DNA from: Acidobacteriota bacterium | GTDB taxonomy: Bacteria > Acidobacteriota > Vicinamibacteria > Vicinamibacterales > 2-12-FULL-66-21 | Length of the DNA: 53,547 nucleotides | Reading direction: 5' to 3' | NCBI GenBank assembly: GCA_003222675.1 | Contig: QHWT01000044.1 | Span: 1-53,547, forward strand | In this document: piece by piece, positions 15,319-24,894 of the stretch | Position numbering within the stretch: the first letter of the stretch is position 1 | Layout: each line of letters starts with the position of its first letter | Notes under the pieces: model-generated | What the model saw: the letters and a program-made list of their open reading frames with translations, nothing else | What the model was told of the DNA's origin: nothing | Databases searched by the model: none | Position numbers and translations under genes: made by a program

Positions 15319-15661
15319 GCTCGTCTCCAGTGATGCGGCGAATGGCCTCGACGAACTCGCGCCAGTTGTCGCGCTGCGCGGCCAGCACCTGTCTGCCGGT
15401 GGCCGTGAGTCGATAGAGGCGGCGACGGCGCTCGCCGGCTTTCTCGATCCATTTCCCCTGGATCCATCCACGCTCCTCGAGGCGATAGAGCAATGGATAG
15501 AGCGATGCGACCTTGAAGCGGACACGGCCGCCAGAGCGACTCTCGATCAATTTGCTGATCTCGTACCCGTGGCGCGCGCGGGCCTCCACGAGCGACAGGA
15601 TCAGCAGTTCGGCGCTGCCCTTCTTCAGCTCGCGATCCAGTGTCCGAGAGATATGCTTCAT
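15311..15661 (-). CDS. PadR-family transcriptional regulator
   Basis: This 116-residue protein is a short PadR (subfamily-2 type): winged helix at ~15-90 ([20 protein letters not shown] then [11 protein letters not shown]-type wing residues) and a short C-terminal dimerisation helix ([17 protein letters not shown]). In acidobacteria such genes commonly precede ADOP permeases and are presumed to repress them. Here it overlaps the deleted ADOP gene by 8 bases. The target is therefore partly lost, although the regulator looks intact. Confidence 0.9.
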   Translation of the reverse strand: MKHISRTLDRELKKGSAELLILSLVEARARHGYEISKLIESRSGGRVRFKVASLYPLLYRLEERGWIQGKWIEKAGERRRRLYRLTATGRQVLAAQRDNWREFVEAIRRITGDEHA

Positions 15662-15797
15662 AGAGACATATGATACAGCAGCCTACGAGAAGGTTCCAAG
15701 GGGTTGTCGGTTGCCGGTTGTCGGACCTCGAATCTCGAACCTCGGACCTCGAACCTCGGATCGCGTCAATACTCCGGGTATGGTACGCTCCGACGCC
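15662..15797. repeat. Intergenic word repeat (tcggacctcgaatctcgaacctcgg)
   Basis: Between divergent PadR and TonB-receptor genes, the first part (ttgtcggttgccgg; acctcgaa/acctcgg words, 15706-15762) is low complexity. A stretch from 15763 to 15797 may hold the receptor promoter, but no clear -35/-10 pair is seen. Confidence 0.4.
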
Positions 15798-15809
15798 GGG
15801 AGGATATCA

Positions 15810-18800
15810 ATGATCGGCAAGATCCCGGTTACAGACGTATTCCGCCGAGGGCTGTTGATAGTCGCCGCGGCGCTGCTCCTGCCCACCACGGCCGTCGCGC
15901 AGTTCGACGCGGCCACGGTGCTCGGCACGGTTCGAGATTCATCCGGCGCGATCGTTCCGGGCGCCACGGTGACGCTGACGAACGCCGGCACCGGAATCAC
16001 GGCGAGCGCCGTCAGCGACGAGCACGGGAACTACCAGTTCCTGAACGTCCGCATCGGCACCTACAGCGTCCGCGCGGAGCTGCAGGGCTTCTCGATTGCG
16101 AAGACGCAAGACGTGGACGTCACCGTCAATGCGCGCCTCAGAGTGGACCTGATGCTCAAGGTCGGCGACCTCGGCGAGACCGTGACGGTCACCGGCGCCG
16201 CGAAGCTCCTCGAAACGGAATCGAGCGATCGCGGGCAGGTCATCGCAAAGGAACAGATCGTCAATCTCCCGCTCAACGGGCGCGCTTACGCGGACCTCGC
16301 GCTGCTCAGCCCGGGCGTGCGCCGTTCGGCGATTTCCGATTCGCGCGACGCATCATTCAACGTGCACGGCCTGCGAAGCGCGCTCAACAGCTTCATTCTC
16401 GACGGCGTCGACAACAACTCCTACGGAACGAGCAATCAGGGCTTCTCGAACCAGGTGGTCCAGGTCTCGCCTGACGCGGTCGAACAGTTCAAGGTGCAGA
16501 CCAATAACTTCAGCGCGGAGTTCGGCCGCACGGGCGGCGCGGTCGTGAACGCGACGATGCGGAGCGGCACAAACGCGTTCCAGGGCACCGCCTGGGAGTT
16601 CCATCGCAATGACGCCTTGAACGCGGTCGGCTTCTTCAAACCCTCGTCCGGTGTGAAGCCGAAACTCGTGCGCAATCAGTTCGGGTTCGTCTTCGGCGGA
16701 CCCGTGATTCGCAATCGCACGTTCTTCTTCGTCGACTACGAGGGCTTCCGTCAGATCTCCAAGACCACGACCTTTGCGAGCATCCCGACGCTCGAGCAGC
16801 GCCAGGGCATCCTCGGCAAGCCGATTCTGAATCCGCTGACGGGTGAGGTGTACGCGAATGGCGTCATCCCCGCGAGCGCAATCACGGCGTTCGCTCGAAA
16901 GGTCCTCGCCGATCTTCCTGCCCCGACGCTGCCGGGCATCTCCAACAACTTCGACTCGCTGCCGCGCCGGCAGGACTTCAACAACAAGTTCGACGTGAAG
17001 GTCGATCACCAGTTCGGGCCCGGCATGACGGCGTTCGTACGCGTCAGCCATCGCAAGGTCGACAACTTCGAGCCGTCGCCGATCCCCGGCGACACAGGTA
17101 GCCCCAGCAACGCGTTCGTCCACGTCCTGAACGATCAGGTTGCCGGCGGCTACACCTACTCGCCCACTGCGAACTCGCTGCTCGAAATGCGCCTCGGCTG
17201 GTCGCACACCGATGCCGGCAAGCAGCCTCCAGGAGTCGGCGGACCGACGATGCTGGAGCTCTATGGGATTCCCGGGCTGCCCAGCGATCCGCGCTTTGCC
17301 GGCGGATTGACCGAACAGGGCATCACCGGATGGACGACGTTGGGGCGGCAGAACAGCAATCCGCAGTTCCAGAATCCGTCAGTGTTCAATCCACGCATCA
17401 ACTACTCCTGGGTACGCGGGCGACAGAGCTTCAAGAGCGGCTATGAGTACCAGGCGATCGCGACCGAGATCGACGACTTCCATCCGAAATACGGCCGCGA
17501 CACGTATGGCGGACAGTTCAGCCGGCCGGCCGGTGCGCCGGCGGATCCCGCCACGTACAACCTCGCGGACTTCATGTTCGGCGCACGCAACGCGTACTCG
17601 ATCGTCAATTCGTTCATCGCGAATCTGCGCCAGCGCATGCACTTCGCGTATGTCCAGGACGACGTCAAGGTGAATCAACGGCTGACGCTGAACCTCGGTC
17701 TTCGCTATGAGTTCGCGACACCGCAGTGGGAGAAAGACAATTTCCTGACGAACTTCGACCCCGCGACGAACACGCTGATCCAGGCGAAGGATGGATCGAT
17801 TGACGATCGCGCGTTGGTCAATCCCGATCGCAACAATTTCGCGCCGCGGCTCGGGCTCGCCTATTCGATCAACGAAAAGACGATCCTGCGCGCCGGGTAC
17901 GGCATGAGCTACATCCACTTCAACCGGCTCGGCGGCGAGAACCTCCTCTCCTTCAACGGCCCGCACGTCGTTGCGCTGAACGTGACGCAGCAGCCGTCGC
18001 AGGGCGTGTGCGGCCCCACGACCGCCCCGACGTCGTGTTTCCGCACGACGCAGGAGGGATACCCGGAAGGGCTGAACGTGCCGTCCGCGTTCAACACGCT
18101 CAACGCGCGCGTGAACTACATTCCGCGCGACAATCCGACCGGGAATGTCACAAGCTGGCACGCGTCAGTGCAGCGCGAGCTGCTGCCGAATCTCCTCGTG
18201 GATGTCGGCTACGTCGGCAACAAGAGCCGCGACATCATGATCCTCGCCGACTACAATCAGGCGCGGCCGAACGCGCCGAACGAGAACACCGCGCTGCAGG
18301 CGCGCCGGCCGATTCCGGGCTTCCAGGAAATCCAGATCGCCTATGGCGGCGGAAAGGGGGACTACCACGCGCTGCAGATGAAGGTCGAGCGGCGCTACAC
18401 GCGCGGGCTCTACCTGCTGAACTCGTTCACCTGGTCACGCGCGCGCGACAACGCGTCGGGGCATCTCGAAGTGCAGAACGGCGACAACAGCCGCGTGAAC
18501 TTCCGCGATCTCGACTCGGAGTTCGGCACGTCGGGATACGACCAGCCGCTGAACAACACGACGAGCTTCGTCTGGGAGCTGCCCTTCGGCAGGGATCGAC
18601 GCTACGCCAACAGCCTGAACCCGATCATCGAAGGGGTGCTCGGTGGCTGGCGCGTGGTGGGCATCAACACGATGACGAGCGGCGTGCCGATCAACCTGTC
18701 GTACTCGCCGGCGGCGGCCTTCCAGGTCAGCGGCCTTCCGACCTATCGTCCGAACCTGACCGGCAATCCGCTCACGCCAGAGGATCAGCGCACCATCAGT

Positions 18801-19097
18801 AATTACCTGAATCCGGCGACCGTCGAGATCCCGACCGACCGTTCGCAGCCGTTCGGCAACGCGCCGCGCAACGTCGTCCGCAGCAACGCGTTCTATCAGT
18901 TCGATCTCGGCCTGCACAAGACGTTCGGCCTCTGGCGCGAACAGACGAGGCTCGAGGCGCGCATCGAGGCGTTCAATCTGTTCAACACGACGAACTTCGG
19001 TCCGGCAAACGGCAACCGGTCCGCGAGCTCGTTCGGCGCAATCAGCACCACATTCCCGGCGCGGCAGATTCAGCTGGGGATGAAGGTGTACTTCTAG
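15810..19097 (+). CDS. Oar-like TonB-dependent receptor
   Basis: ATG at 15810 with GGGAGG six bases upstream gives a 1095-residue outer-membrane protein. It has a signal peptide ([17 protein letters not shown], cut near 31), a carboxypeptidase-regulatory-like beta domain (~35-120: [20 protein letters not shown]), a plug domain ([21 protein letters not shown] at ~150-170, then [10 protein letters not shown]) and a long barrel ending in an aromatic terminus (LGMKVYF) typical of BAM substrates. This class is expanded in Acidobacteria and Bacteroidetes-like lifestyles and is thought to import oligomers or large substrates. No TonB box is obvious. A hairpin (19113-19132) follows the stop. Confidence 0.93.
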   Translation: MIGKIPVTDVFRRGLLIVAAALLLPTTAVAQFDAATVLGTVRDSSGAIVPGATVTLTNAGTGITASAVSDEHGNYQFLNVRIGTYSVRAELQGFSIAKTQDVDVTVNARLRVDLMLKVGDLGETVTVTGAAKLLETESSDRGQVIAKEQIVNLPLNGRAYADLALLSPGVRRSAISDSRDASFNVHGLRSALNSFILDGVDNNSYGTSNQGFSNQVVQVSPDAVEQFKVQTNNFSAEFGRTGGAVVNATMRSGTNAFQGTAWEFHRNDALNAVGFFKPSSGVKPKLVRNQFGFVFGGPVIRNRTFFFVDYEGFRQISKTTTFASIPTLEQRQGILGKPILNPLTGEVYANGVIPASAITAFARKVLADLPAPTLPGISNNFDSLPRRQDFNNKFDVKVDHQFGPGMTAFVRVSHRKVDNFEPSPIPGDTGSPSNAFVHVLNDQVAGGYTYSPTANSLLEMRLGWSHTDAGKQPPGVGGPTMLELYGIPGLPSDPRFAGGLTEQGITGWTTLGRQNSNPQFQNPSVFNPRINYSWVRGRQSFKSGYEYQAIATEIDDFHPKYGRDTYGGQFSRPAGAPADPATYNLADFMFGARNAYSIVNSFIANLRQRMHFAYVQDDVKVNQRLTLNLGLRYEFATPQWEKDNFLTNFDPATNTLIQAKDGSIDDRALVNPDRNNFAPRLGLAYSINEKTILRAGYGMSYIHFNRLGGENLLSFNGPHVVALNVTQQPSQGVCGPTTAPTSCFRTTQEGYPEGLNVPSAFNTLNARVNYIPRDNPTGNVTSWHASVQRELLPNLLVDVGYVGNKSRDIMILADYNQARPNAPNENTALQARRPIPGFQEIQIAYGGGKGDYHALQMKVERRYTRGLYLLNSFTWSRARDNASGHLEVQNGDNSRVNFRDLDSEFGTSGYDQPLNNTTSFVWELPFGRDRRYANSLNPIIEGVLGGWRVVGINTMTSGVPINLSYSPAAAFQVSGLPTYRPNLTGNPLTPEDQRTISNYLNPATVEIPTDRSQPFGNAPRNVVRSNAFYQFDLGLHKTFGLWREQTRLEARIEAFNLFNTTNFGPANGNRSASSFGAISTTFPARQIQLGMKVYF

Positions 19098-19100
19098 AAG

Positions 19101-19190
19101 CCCATCTCGTGGCTTCCGGCATTAGCCGGAAGATTTCGCGCGAAGGTGGAAGGCGGAAGCCACGAGAGTGGATGGAGCCGGAAGCCACGA
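19101..19190. repeat. Palindromic repeat, family A (copy 2), with possible terminator
   Basis: CTTCCGGC-ATTA-GCCGGAAG (19113-19132) is an 8-bp hairpin followed by atttcg, a weak terminator for the upstream receptor. Further on, gtggcttccg and cggaagccac words alternate to 19190. Same family as 2905-2965 and 49903-49923. Confidence 0.6.
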
Positions 19191-19226
19191 GATTGATTTT
19201 CAGGACTGCCGTACTATAGTGACCTG

Positions 19227-19973
19227 ATGGATCGACCCGGGTTCGACCTGATCGCGTTCGACGGCGACGACACCCTCTGGCACAACGAACGGAGCTACCG
19301 GCATGCGCGGGAGCGGTTCCGACGGCTGCTCTCCTCCGCCGGCGTGGACCTGAGCGACGACGAGATCGAAGCGTGCGTCAACCGCACGGAGCTCGAAAAC
19401 ATCGACTACTACGGTTACGGGGTGTCGAGCTTCACGCTGTCGCTCATCGAGACTGCCATCGACCTCACGGGCGGCCGCGTGGGCGGGAGCGATTTGGCAG
19501 GATTGATCGAGCTCGCGAAAGAGATGCTGAGCGAGGAAATCGAGCTGTTCGAGAGCGCGCGCGGTGCGCTGGCCGCGCTCTCGGCGACGCACCCCCTGAT
19601 GCTGATCACCAAGGGAGACCTGCTCCATCAGACCTCGAAGCTCGAACGCTCCGGTCTTCAGCCGTTTTTCAAGTACGTGGAGGTCGTGAGCCACAAGACG
19701 CCGCGCGTCTATGCATCCATCCTCGCTCGGCACGGCGTAGATCCGGAGCGGTTCCTGATGATCGGCAATTCCCTCAGGTCCGACGTGCTGCCGGTGATCG
19801 AGATCGGGGCGCGCGCCGTACACGTGCCCGCCGCCCTCAGCTGGGCGCACGAACACGCCGACGTCCCTGAAGAGGCGAAGGATCGGTTCATCGAGCTGCC
19901 CTCTCTCGAAAGCCTCGCGGAGCTCGTTGCATCGCTCGAGAGCCCCGCGAGCTCGTCGTCTGCTAGAAAGTAA
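19227..19973 (+). CDS. HAD-superfamily hydrolase
   Basis: This 248-residue phosphatase-type protein has all four HAD motifs: FDGDDTLW (nucleophile and acid Asp at ~12 and 14), T in LITKGD (~128), K in HKTP (~154) and GNSLRSD (~175). A helical cap lies between motifs I and II (~30-110), subfamily I. The substrate is unknown; relatives include phosphoglycolate phosphatase-like and nucleotidase enzymes. It sits between two TonB-receptor genes, and its 3' end overlaps the 3' end of the convergent receptor gene by 11 bases. No terminator is therefore possible between them, and antisense read-through is likely. Confidence 0.9.
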   Translation: MDRPGFDLIAFDGDDTLWHNERSYRHARERFRRLLSSAGVDLSDDEIEACVNRTELENIDYYGYGVSSFTLSLIETAIDLTGGRVGGSDLAGLIELAKEMLSEEIELFESARGALAALSATHPLMLITKGDLLHQTSKLERSGLQPFFKYVEVVSHKTPRVYASILARHGVDPERFLMIGNSLRSDVLPVIEIGARAVHVPAALSWAHEHADVPEEAKDRFIELPSLESLAELVASLESPASSSSARK

Positions 19974-22900
19974 ACTTCACAGCCAGCTGCACCTGGCGCG
20001 GATCGCCCACGCCCTGCCGCAGGAATCCATCGAAGTTGAACAGCGCCGGCGTCGTCAGCGGATTGACGTTGTTGGCGTTGTTGAACGTATTGAACATCTC
20101 GATGCTGGGAACGACCTGGTAGGTCCCGAACCGGAATGCACGCTGCAGCCGCCAGTCCAGCGAGAAGTACTTGTTGTCCTTCCTATCCCAGTTGCGGCCG
20201 CGATCGTTGCCGTCCAGCACGCGAGGCGACGTGGTGATCGGCTGCGCCGTGCGCGCCTGCATGCGAACGTTCGCCAGGAAGCCGTGCGGCAGCTGCACGT
20301 ACGTATAGAAGTTGAATTTGTGACGGATGTCCCGGTCCGACGGTCCGTAGTCGAGGCTCAGGTCGTAGAAGTTGAACGAGCGCTCCGTGAACGGATCGCG
20401 TTCGTTTGAATCGTCGTCTTCATCCTTGGCCAGCACGTAATTCGCTTCGAGCTGGTAATTCCGCGAGAAGCGCTTGCGCACGCCGAATGTCGCCCCGCGA
20501 TAGCTGGAGCGGCCGACGCTGCTCGCGACGAACACATCGCCCAACTGCGGCTCGAACGGATTGGCGCCAGTGTAAACGGTGGCGTCGCGCGACGGCGGCT
20601 GGACCGCCGCGGCGGCTGTGCCGTGCACGTTGATGTTCAGGAAGCGCGTCAGGTGCTGCCCCTTCGCATAGGTGAAGTCGGCGTACACACCGAGGCTCGG
20701 CGCCAATGCGCGCTCGAATCCCGCATTGAAGCTGTAGATGCGCGGGTTTCGATAGTTTCGATCGAACACGCGCACGCCGCTGAAGAACGGGAACGTACCT
20801 GCTGGAACGGCGCTCGGCGCGAGCAGGTTCGGCCACACGGGCATGTCGGCGAAATAGGCGAACGAGGTGTTCCGGAAGTCGCTCTTCTGCTGGATGCCGT
20901 TGGTCGTTACGGAGCCGACCTGGCTCAGCATGTTCTGCCTCGCATAGAACACGCCGGCGCTTGCGCGAATCACCGTCTGCCCTTTTTCGCCGACGTCCCA
21001 CGCGAAGCCGACGCGTGGCTGGAACTGCTTCCACTGATCGGGGATAGTGCCGTCGGACGGGAATCGCGGATCGGTCAGGAACGGCGCATACGCCGTCTGC
21101 TGCGGATCGACGGTCTTCGGCATGACCTGCGCGTCCCAGCGCAGGCCATAATCGAGCGTCAGGCCGCGGCCGGCCTGCCAGCGATCCTGGATGAACAGTG
21201 CGAACTCGTCATTGTTGATATCGGAAGCGCCAGCCGCATCGCGCGCGATGCCGTCGGGGCTGCTGCTCTGCAGGTAGAAATACAGCGGTCCTCCAGTCGG
21301 GGTCGTTCCTGCCGGACACGTCGCCGGGGCCGTGACATATGTGCCATCCGAGCAGCCGACGGCGTTCGGCCCGAAGCCTGCGGCCGCGGGAGCCGACGTG
21401 TAGCGCAGGAAGTCGACCACGCTGCCAAACAGGTAACGTCCTTCGAAGAACCCGCGAAACACCTGAGTGTTGTTCGTGCGCAGCCACTCGCCGCCTGTCT
21501 TGATCGTGTGACGCCCCGTTACGATCGAAAAGTTGTCTTTGAGCTGGAACCGCTTCACCAGCTCGTCGACATTCGGCGCGAGGAAGAACGGATTGCCAAA
21601 GCGGAACGAAGGGCTGAACCCCACGCCGGTGTCCGGTGGAATCGAGGAGGGAGTCGCCGATCGCGGGCGATCCTCGCGCGAATACGTGAGGTGGAACTCG
21701 TTCAGCTGGTTGGAGGTCACCGTGCTGAACAGGTTCACGTTCATGATGTGGATCTTGGAGGGTCCCTCGGTGCCATTTGCTGACGACCCGTAGGTGGGCA
21801 CATCGAAGGTCTGGTTCGCATTTTTCGAATAGTCGAAGTTGTAAGAGACCGAGAGGGTGTTCGCGGGATTGACGTTCATGTCGATCTTCGCGAGCAGCGC
21901 GTCGTTGTGGATGGTGTGCTTGACCGGCTGCCCTTCATCGCTTCCGCGGGTGGTCTTGAAGAAGTTGAGCAGCGCAAGGCGTTGACAGTCTGCGCTGCCG
22001 TTGATCAGAGCGTCGTTGGCGAGCGTCGGCGCGGCAACGGGACACGGCGTCCCGATCCCTTCCGACAGGTTGGGCCGAAGGAGATTCTCGCGGATGCCTT
22101 CGAGCGCCACGAAGTAGAACGTCCGGTCCTTCACGAGCGGGCCGCCAATCGTTCCGCCGAACTGCTCGCGGCGAAAGTCCGTGAGAGGTTTATCGTCGGA
22201 GGTGTGCGAGGTCAGCCCCTCGAGGCGCTGGTAGTGAAACAGGCTGCCCCTCACGTCGTTGGTGCCGGACTTCGTGATGACGTTCACGACGCCGCCCGCC
22301 GTGCGCCCGAACTCCGCGTTCGCGCCGGTCGCGACGACCTGGAATTCCTTCACGGCTTCGAGCGTGATGTCGATCGCGGCGCGCTGGCCGCCCATCTGCT
22401 CGCCGAAGAAGCCGTTGTTGTAGTCGCCACCGTCCAGGCTGATGTTGTTGAACACCCCCCGCTGTCCGGCAAACGTGATCTCGTCGCCGTCCGGCCCCTG
22501 CACCACGCTGACGCCAGGCGTCAACGTGAGCAGATCCTCGAACTTGCGGCCCAGGATCGGCGTCGTCTCGATCGTGCGCTCGTTGAGCGTGCTCGCGGCG
22601 GCAACACGCGTCGCGTCGACGGTCGCGGCCTGGGTCGACACCGTTACCGTCTCGGCGACGCCGGACAGCTTCATCGTCGGATTCACGCGGACCGCTTCGC
22701 CGATGGTCACGCGTACGTTCTCCTGCACGACGGTGGCGAAGTTCTGGAGGGTGAACGTCAGCGTGTAAAGACCGGACGGCAATTGAAGCGCCGCGAACCG
22801 GCCCTCGCGATCGGTCGTGAGCGTGCGCCTGAAGTTGGTGTCCACATTGCGGACCTCCACTTCGACGCCGGGCAGCACCGCGCCACTGGTATCGACGACG

Positions 22901-23001
22901 ACGCCCTCGATCACCGCGGTCGTGATCTGCGTCTGGGCCGCTGCCGGGATGGTGAGCACCATCGAGGCGGCCACTGCGAGGAGCATGTCCCTGGTCCGCA
23001 T
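19963..23001 (-). CDS. Oar-like TonB-dependent receptor
   Basis: The product is 1012 residues: signal peptide (MLLAVAASMVLTIPAAAQ), carboxypeptidase-regulatory-like domain (~30-115: IEGVVVDTSGAVLPGVEVEV), plug (FEDLLTLTPGVSVVQGPDG; FNNISLDGGDYNN; AGGVVNVITKSGTN at ~240) and a barrel ending in VQLAVKFTF. ATG at 23001 has AAGAAGG seven bases upstream. It is a second, independent receptor rather than a copy of the first, since the plug and barrel sequences differ. The substrate is unknown. It is convergent and overlapping with the HAD gene. Confidence 0.93.
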   Translation of the reverse strand: MRTRDMLLAVAASMVLTIPAAAQTQITTAVIEGVVVDTSGAVLPGVEVEVRNVDTNFRRTLTTDREGRFAALQLPSGLYTLTFTLQNFATVVQENVRVTIGEAVRVNPTMKLSGVAETVTVSTQAATVDATRVAAASTLNERTIETTPILGRKFEDLLTLTPGVSVVQGPDGDEITFAGQRGVFNNISLDGGDYNNGFFGEQMGGQRAAIDITLEAVKEFQVVATGANAEFGRTAGGVVNVITKSGTNDVRGSLFHYQRLEGLTSHTSDDKPLTDFRREQFGGTIGGPLVKDRTFYFVALEGIRENLLRPNLSEGIGTPCPVAAPTLANDALINGSADCQRLALLNFFKTTRGSDEGQPVKHTIHNDALLAKIDMNVNPANTLSVSYNFDYSKNANQTFDVPTYGSSANGTEGPSKIHIMNVNLFSTVTSNQLNEFHLTYSREDRPRSATPSSIPPDTGVGFSPSFRFGNPFFLAPNVDELVKRFQLKDNFSIVTGRHTIKTGGEWLRTNNTQVFRGFFEGRYLFGSVVDFLRYTSAPAAAGFGPNAVGCSDGTYVTAPATCPAGTTPTGGPLYFYLQSSSPDGIARDAAGASDINNDEFALFIQDRWQAGRGLTLDYGLRWDAQVMPKTVDPQQTAYAPFLTDPRFPSDGTIPDQWKQFQPRVGFAWDVGEKGQTVIRASAGVFYARQNMLSQVGSVTTNGIQQKSDFRNTSFAYFADMPVWPNLLAPSAVPAGTFPFFSGVRVFDRNYRNPRIYSFNAGFERALAPSLGVYADFTYAKGQHLTRFLNINVHGTAAAAVQPPSRDATVYTGANPFEPQLGDVFVASSVGRSSYRGATFGVRKRFSRNYQLEANYVLAKDEDDDSNERDPFTERSFNFYDLSLDYGPSDRDIRHKFNFYTYVQLPHGFLANVRMQARTAQPITTSPRVLDGNDRGRNWDRKDNKYFSLDWRLQRAFRFGTYQVVPSIEMFNTFNNANNVNPLTTPALFNFDGFLRQGVGDPRQVQLAVKFTF

Positions 23002-23140
23002 CGTTCGACCTTCTTTGGCGGGGAGAAGTGAGTCCCGCCGCGCGCATCATCCGGCATTCCGGACCGCGCGACAAGAGGAAACACCAATCGTCAATCCCTA
23101 ATCCCTGATCCGGGATCCCTCATCCTCAATCGCTAATCAC
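23002..23140. other. Intergenic, upstream of TonB receptor
   Basis: This carries the ribosome-binding site of the receptor and words of the adjoining repeat (aatccctgatccgggatccctcatcc). No gene or clear promoter was found. Confidence 0.4.
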
Positions 23141-23270
23141 GAATCCCTGATCCGAATCCCTGATCCGAATCCCTGATCCGAATCCCTGATCCGAATCCCT
23201 GATCCGAATCCCTGATCCGAATCCCTGATCCGAGTCCCTGATCCGAATCCCTGATCCGAGTCCCTGATCC
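23141..23270. repeat. 13-bp tandem repeat, ten units (VNTR)
   Basis: The unit GAATCCCTGATCC repeats ten times head to tail. Units 1-7 and 9 are identical; units 8 and 10 have GAG for GAA. A partial unit and degenerate words continue to ~23300 and again at 23370-23400. Because 13 is not a multiple of 3, all frames are open and give the same 39-base period peptide, so the open frames here are not genes. There are no spacers, so it is not CRISPR. Confidence 0.95.
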
Positions 23271-23384
23271 GAATCCCAGATCTCGAAGCCTGATCCCGAA
23301 GCGTGACTCGCCCACGAAACGGCACGTGCGTTCGGGAACGGATTAAAGATTGACGATCGGCGATTGGCGATCAGGGATTCCGGA
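23271..23384. other. Intergenic, degenerate flank of the tandem repeat
   Basis: Degenerate gatc/gaatccc words and a short cgattggcgatcaggg stretch. No gene is seen before the stop of the aspartyl protease gene. Confidence 0.4.
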
Positions 23385-24263
23385 TCAGGGATCTCGGGAT
23401 GAACGATTGATTTGTGCTGGCTGCAGCAGCAGTCGCTTCCGCGGATAGTCAACGAACAGTGTGAATCGCGACAACAAGGTGTTGCCGATGAGACCATCGG
23501 CCGCGGCATCCGCGCCGGAGCCGCGCGGCTCCGCGTGCGCCAGGACGGAGGGCCGATCGAACGTCCATGCGGCGAGCTTCACCTGCTCGATCGGTACTTC
23601 CAGGAGACGGAGCTCACCATTCGCGAGGCTGGGCGCGGTCGTCTCCTTCTGCCCAGCGACGTCGAGGAGACCGTGCGCGTTCGCAAAGCGATAGCGCAGG
23701 ATGATCCCCTGCGACGCGCCGGTGTCCACCGCCAGTTGCAGGGGCCACTTCACGCGATCCGACAGCGCCAGTACCGCATCGACGACGGGCAACCGACCCG
23801 CGAACGTGATGGGCACGGAGACGACCCCCTTCGGCGCGCGAAAGGCAGCAGGTTCCCAGACCGTAAGCGCGCGCCCGCGAAAATCAATGCTGACGGTAAA
23901 CCGCGAGAAGAGGTCGTAGCCTATCAGCCCGTCAATCGCCCGGCCGCGCGCATAGTAGGTCTCGAAGGGCATCACCATCACGCGCTGGTGAAGGAGTTTC
24001 ACCTCCCGGACATCGATCTCTACGTCTTCGGCAAAGTCGCGCCCATGTTCGCGCGATGTCTGAAGGCCGAGCTGTCCCGCCAGGCGCGAGCTGACGACAG
24101 AGAATTCGGAACCGGTGTCGAGAAGGAAAGTCGCGGAAGCACCATTCACGCGGACGGCCAGTTCGATTTGACCGGGCGTCCACACGAAGGGCAGGCGAGT
24201 GGCGGCCGGCGCGCCCGCAGCGGCAAGAAATGCGATGGACGTCAGGACAAACAGGCTGCGCAC
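23385..24263 (-). CDS. Exported retropepsin-like aspartyl protease (two DTG motifs)
   Basis: From GTG 24263 the product is 292 residues with a signal peptide (LFVLTSIAFLAAAGAPA). Two pepsin/retropepsin active-site motifs follow: LLDTGSEFSVV (~48-58) and LAVDTGASQGI (~185-195). Each is followed by the hydrophobic flap or psi-loop strand (IDGLIGYDLFSRF; ADGLIGNTLLSRF). Two complete half-domains in one chain suggest an intramolecular dimer, or else a PDZ-less relative of acidobacterial 'aspartyl protease family' proteins. The start was chosen so that the signal peptide begins the protein; the frame upstream overlaps the DUF2007 gene. It lies 24 bases downstream of that gene and is probably co-transcribed with it. 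Confidence 0.82.
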   Translation of the reverse strand: MRSLFVLTSIAFLAAAGAPAATRLPFVWTPGQIELAVRVNGASATFLLDTGSEFSVVSSRLAGQLGLQTSREHGRDFAEDVEIDVREVKLLHQRVMVMPFETYYARGRAIDGLIGYDLFSRFTVSIDFRGRALTVWEPAAFRAPKGVVSVPITFAGRLPVVDAVLALSDRVKWPLQLAVDTGASQGIILRYRFANAHGLLDVAGQKETTAPSLANGELRLLEVPIEQVKLAAWTFDRPSVLAHAEPRGSGADAAADGLIGNTLLSRFTLFVDYPRKRLLLQPAQINRSSRDP

Positions 24264-24286
24264 GTCAGCACACGCGGCGTTCTCGA

Positions 24287-24535
24287 TTATTCCTGCGGCG
24301 TGTCGTTCTCCGCGGCAGGTCGCGCCACGGTGTCCAGGACGCTTGCAGCCTCGCTTGCATCCTCCGGCCGCACGAGCAGTTCGACCCCGCCGAGCCAGAG
24401 ATGTGGCCGTGTGCCGCCGCAATCGTCGCTCTTGATCATCGATTCGATCCCGGCCGCGTCCAATGCGGTCTTGGCGACGTCGGCTTCGAAGTGATTCACG
24501 TATGTGCGGATGGCAACGAGTGCTGAATCGTTCAT
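24287..24535 (-). CDS. DUF2007-type small protein (82 aa)
   Basis: ATG at 24535 to TAA at 24287 encodes a small alpha/beta protein: VAIRTYVNHFEADVAKTALDAAGI (strand-helix), then WLGGVELLVRPEDASEAASVLD. This matches the DUF2007 (putative signal-transducing) ferredoxin-like fold, in which the second strand carries the LLV/RPED segment. Function is unknown. The C-terminal tail PAAENDTPQE is disordered. It precedes the aspartyl protease gene on the same strand. The region upstream is a 304-bp imperfect palindrome, so no promoter can be picked out with confidence. Confidence 0.8.
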   Translation of the reverse strand: MNDSALVAIRTYVNHFEADVAKTALDAAGIESMIKSDDCGGTRPHLWLGGVELLVRPEDASEAASVLDTVARPAAENDTPQE

Positions 24536-24574
24536 TGAAATGGCCTCAGCCACGATTACGGAGGAACACGGAGA

Positions 24575-24878
24575 CAACGGATCTTTAACACGAAGCAACG
24601 AAGGAAACGAAGACGAACGAAGGCTGTCACGCTGCCTAAGGCGCTGACCGGGTGCGCGCCGCGGGCCGGCCCTGAGTGTCACGTGGCCGGCCACAGGGAG
24701 GTCATGCGAATCACGAATACGAGCAACGCAAGTCGCGGACGTTGTTCGTATTCGTGAACTCGCATGACCTCCAGCCGCGCGAAGCGCGGCGCGACGCACA
24801 CCCGCTCCGCGCCTTCCGGTCTCCGCGTGACATGCATCTCTCCGTTGCCTTCGTTGCTTCGTTTCTTGTGATCCGTTG
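24575..24878. repeat. 304-bp imperfect palindrome (MITE-like)
   Basis: The two arms match in order. Outer: caacggatc 24575-24583 with gatccgttg 24870-24878. Then cgaagcaacgaagg 24591-24604 with ccttcgttgcttcg 24848-24861, and tgtcacgc 24625-24632 with gcgtgaca 24825-24832. Core: ggaggtcatgcga... 24697-24728 with ...tcgcatgacctcc 24740-24772 (about 31 of 33 paired), with an 11-base loop. It fills the whole gap between the EF-P-like gene and the DUF2007 gene. I see no coding sequence in it. It could be a mobile MITE-like element or a long structured RNA. Confidence 0.75.
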
Positions 24879-24894
24879 CCTTCGTACCCCTTCG

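Noticed and set aside
16353-17207. 284-codon antisense frame in the TonB receptor
   Set aside because: It is a shadow of the receptor gene with no domain, high Arg/Glu content and no start context. The same applies to 17379-18161 and 21907-23031.
23141-23270. Possible CRISPR array
   Set aside because: Repeats are directly adjacent with no spacers, the 13-bp unit is too short, and no cas genes are in the window.
23126-23509. Open frames with a DSDQGFGSGIRIR repeat on the minus strand, looking like a repetitive secreted protein
   Set aside because: They are read-outs of the 13-bp tandem repeat in different frames. There is no signal peptide, no ribosome-binding site and no conserved part.
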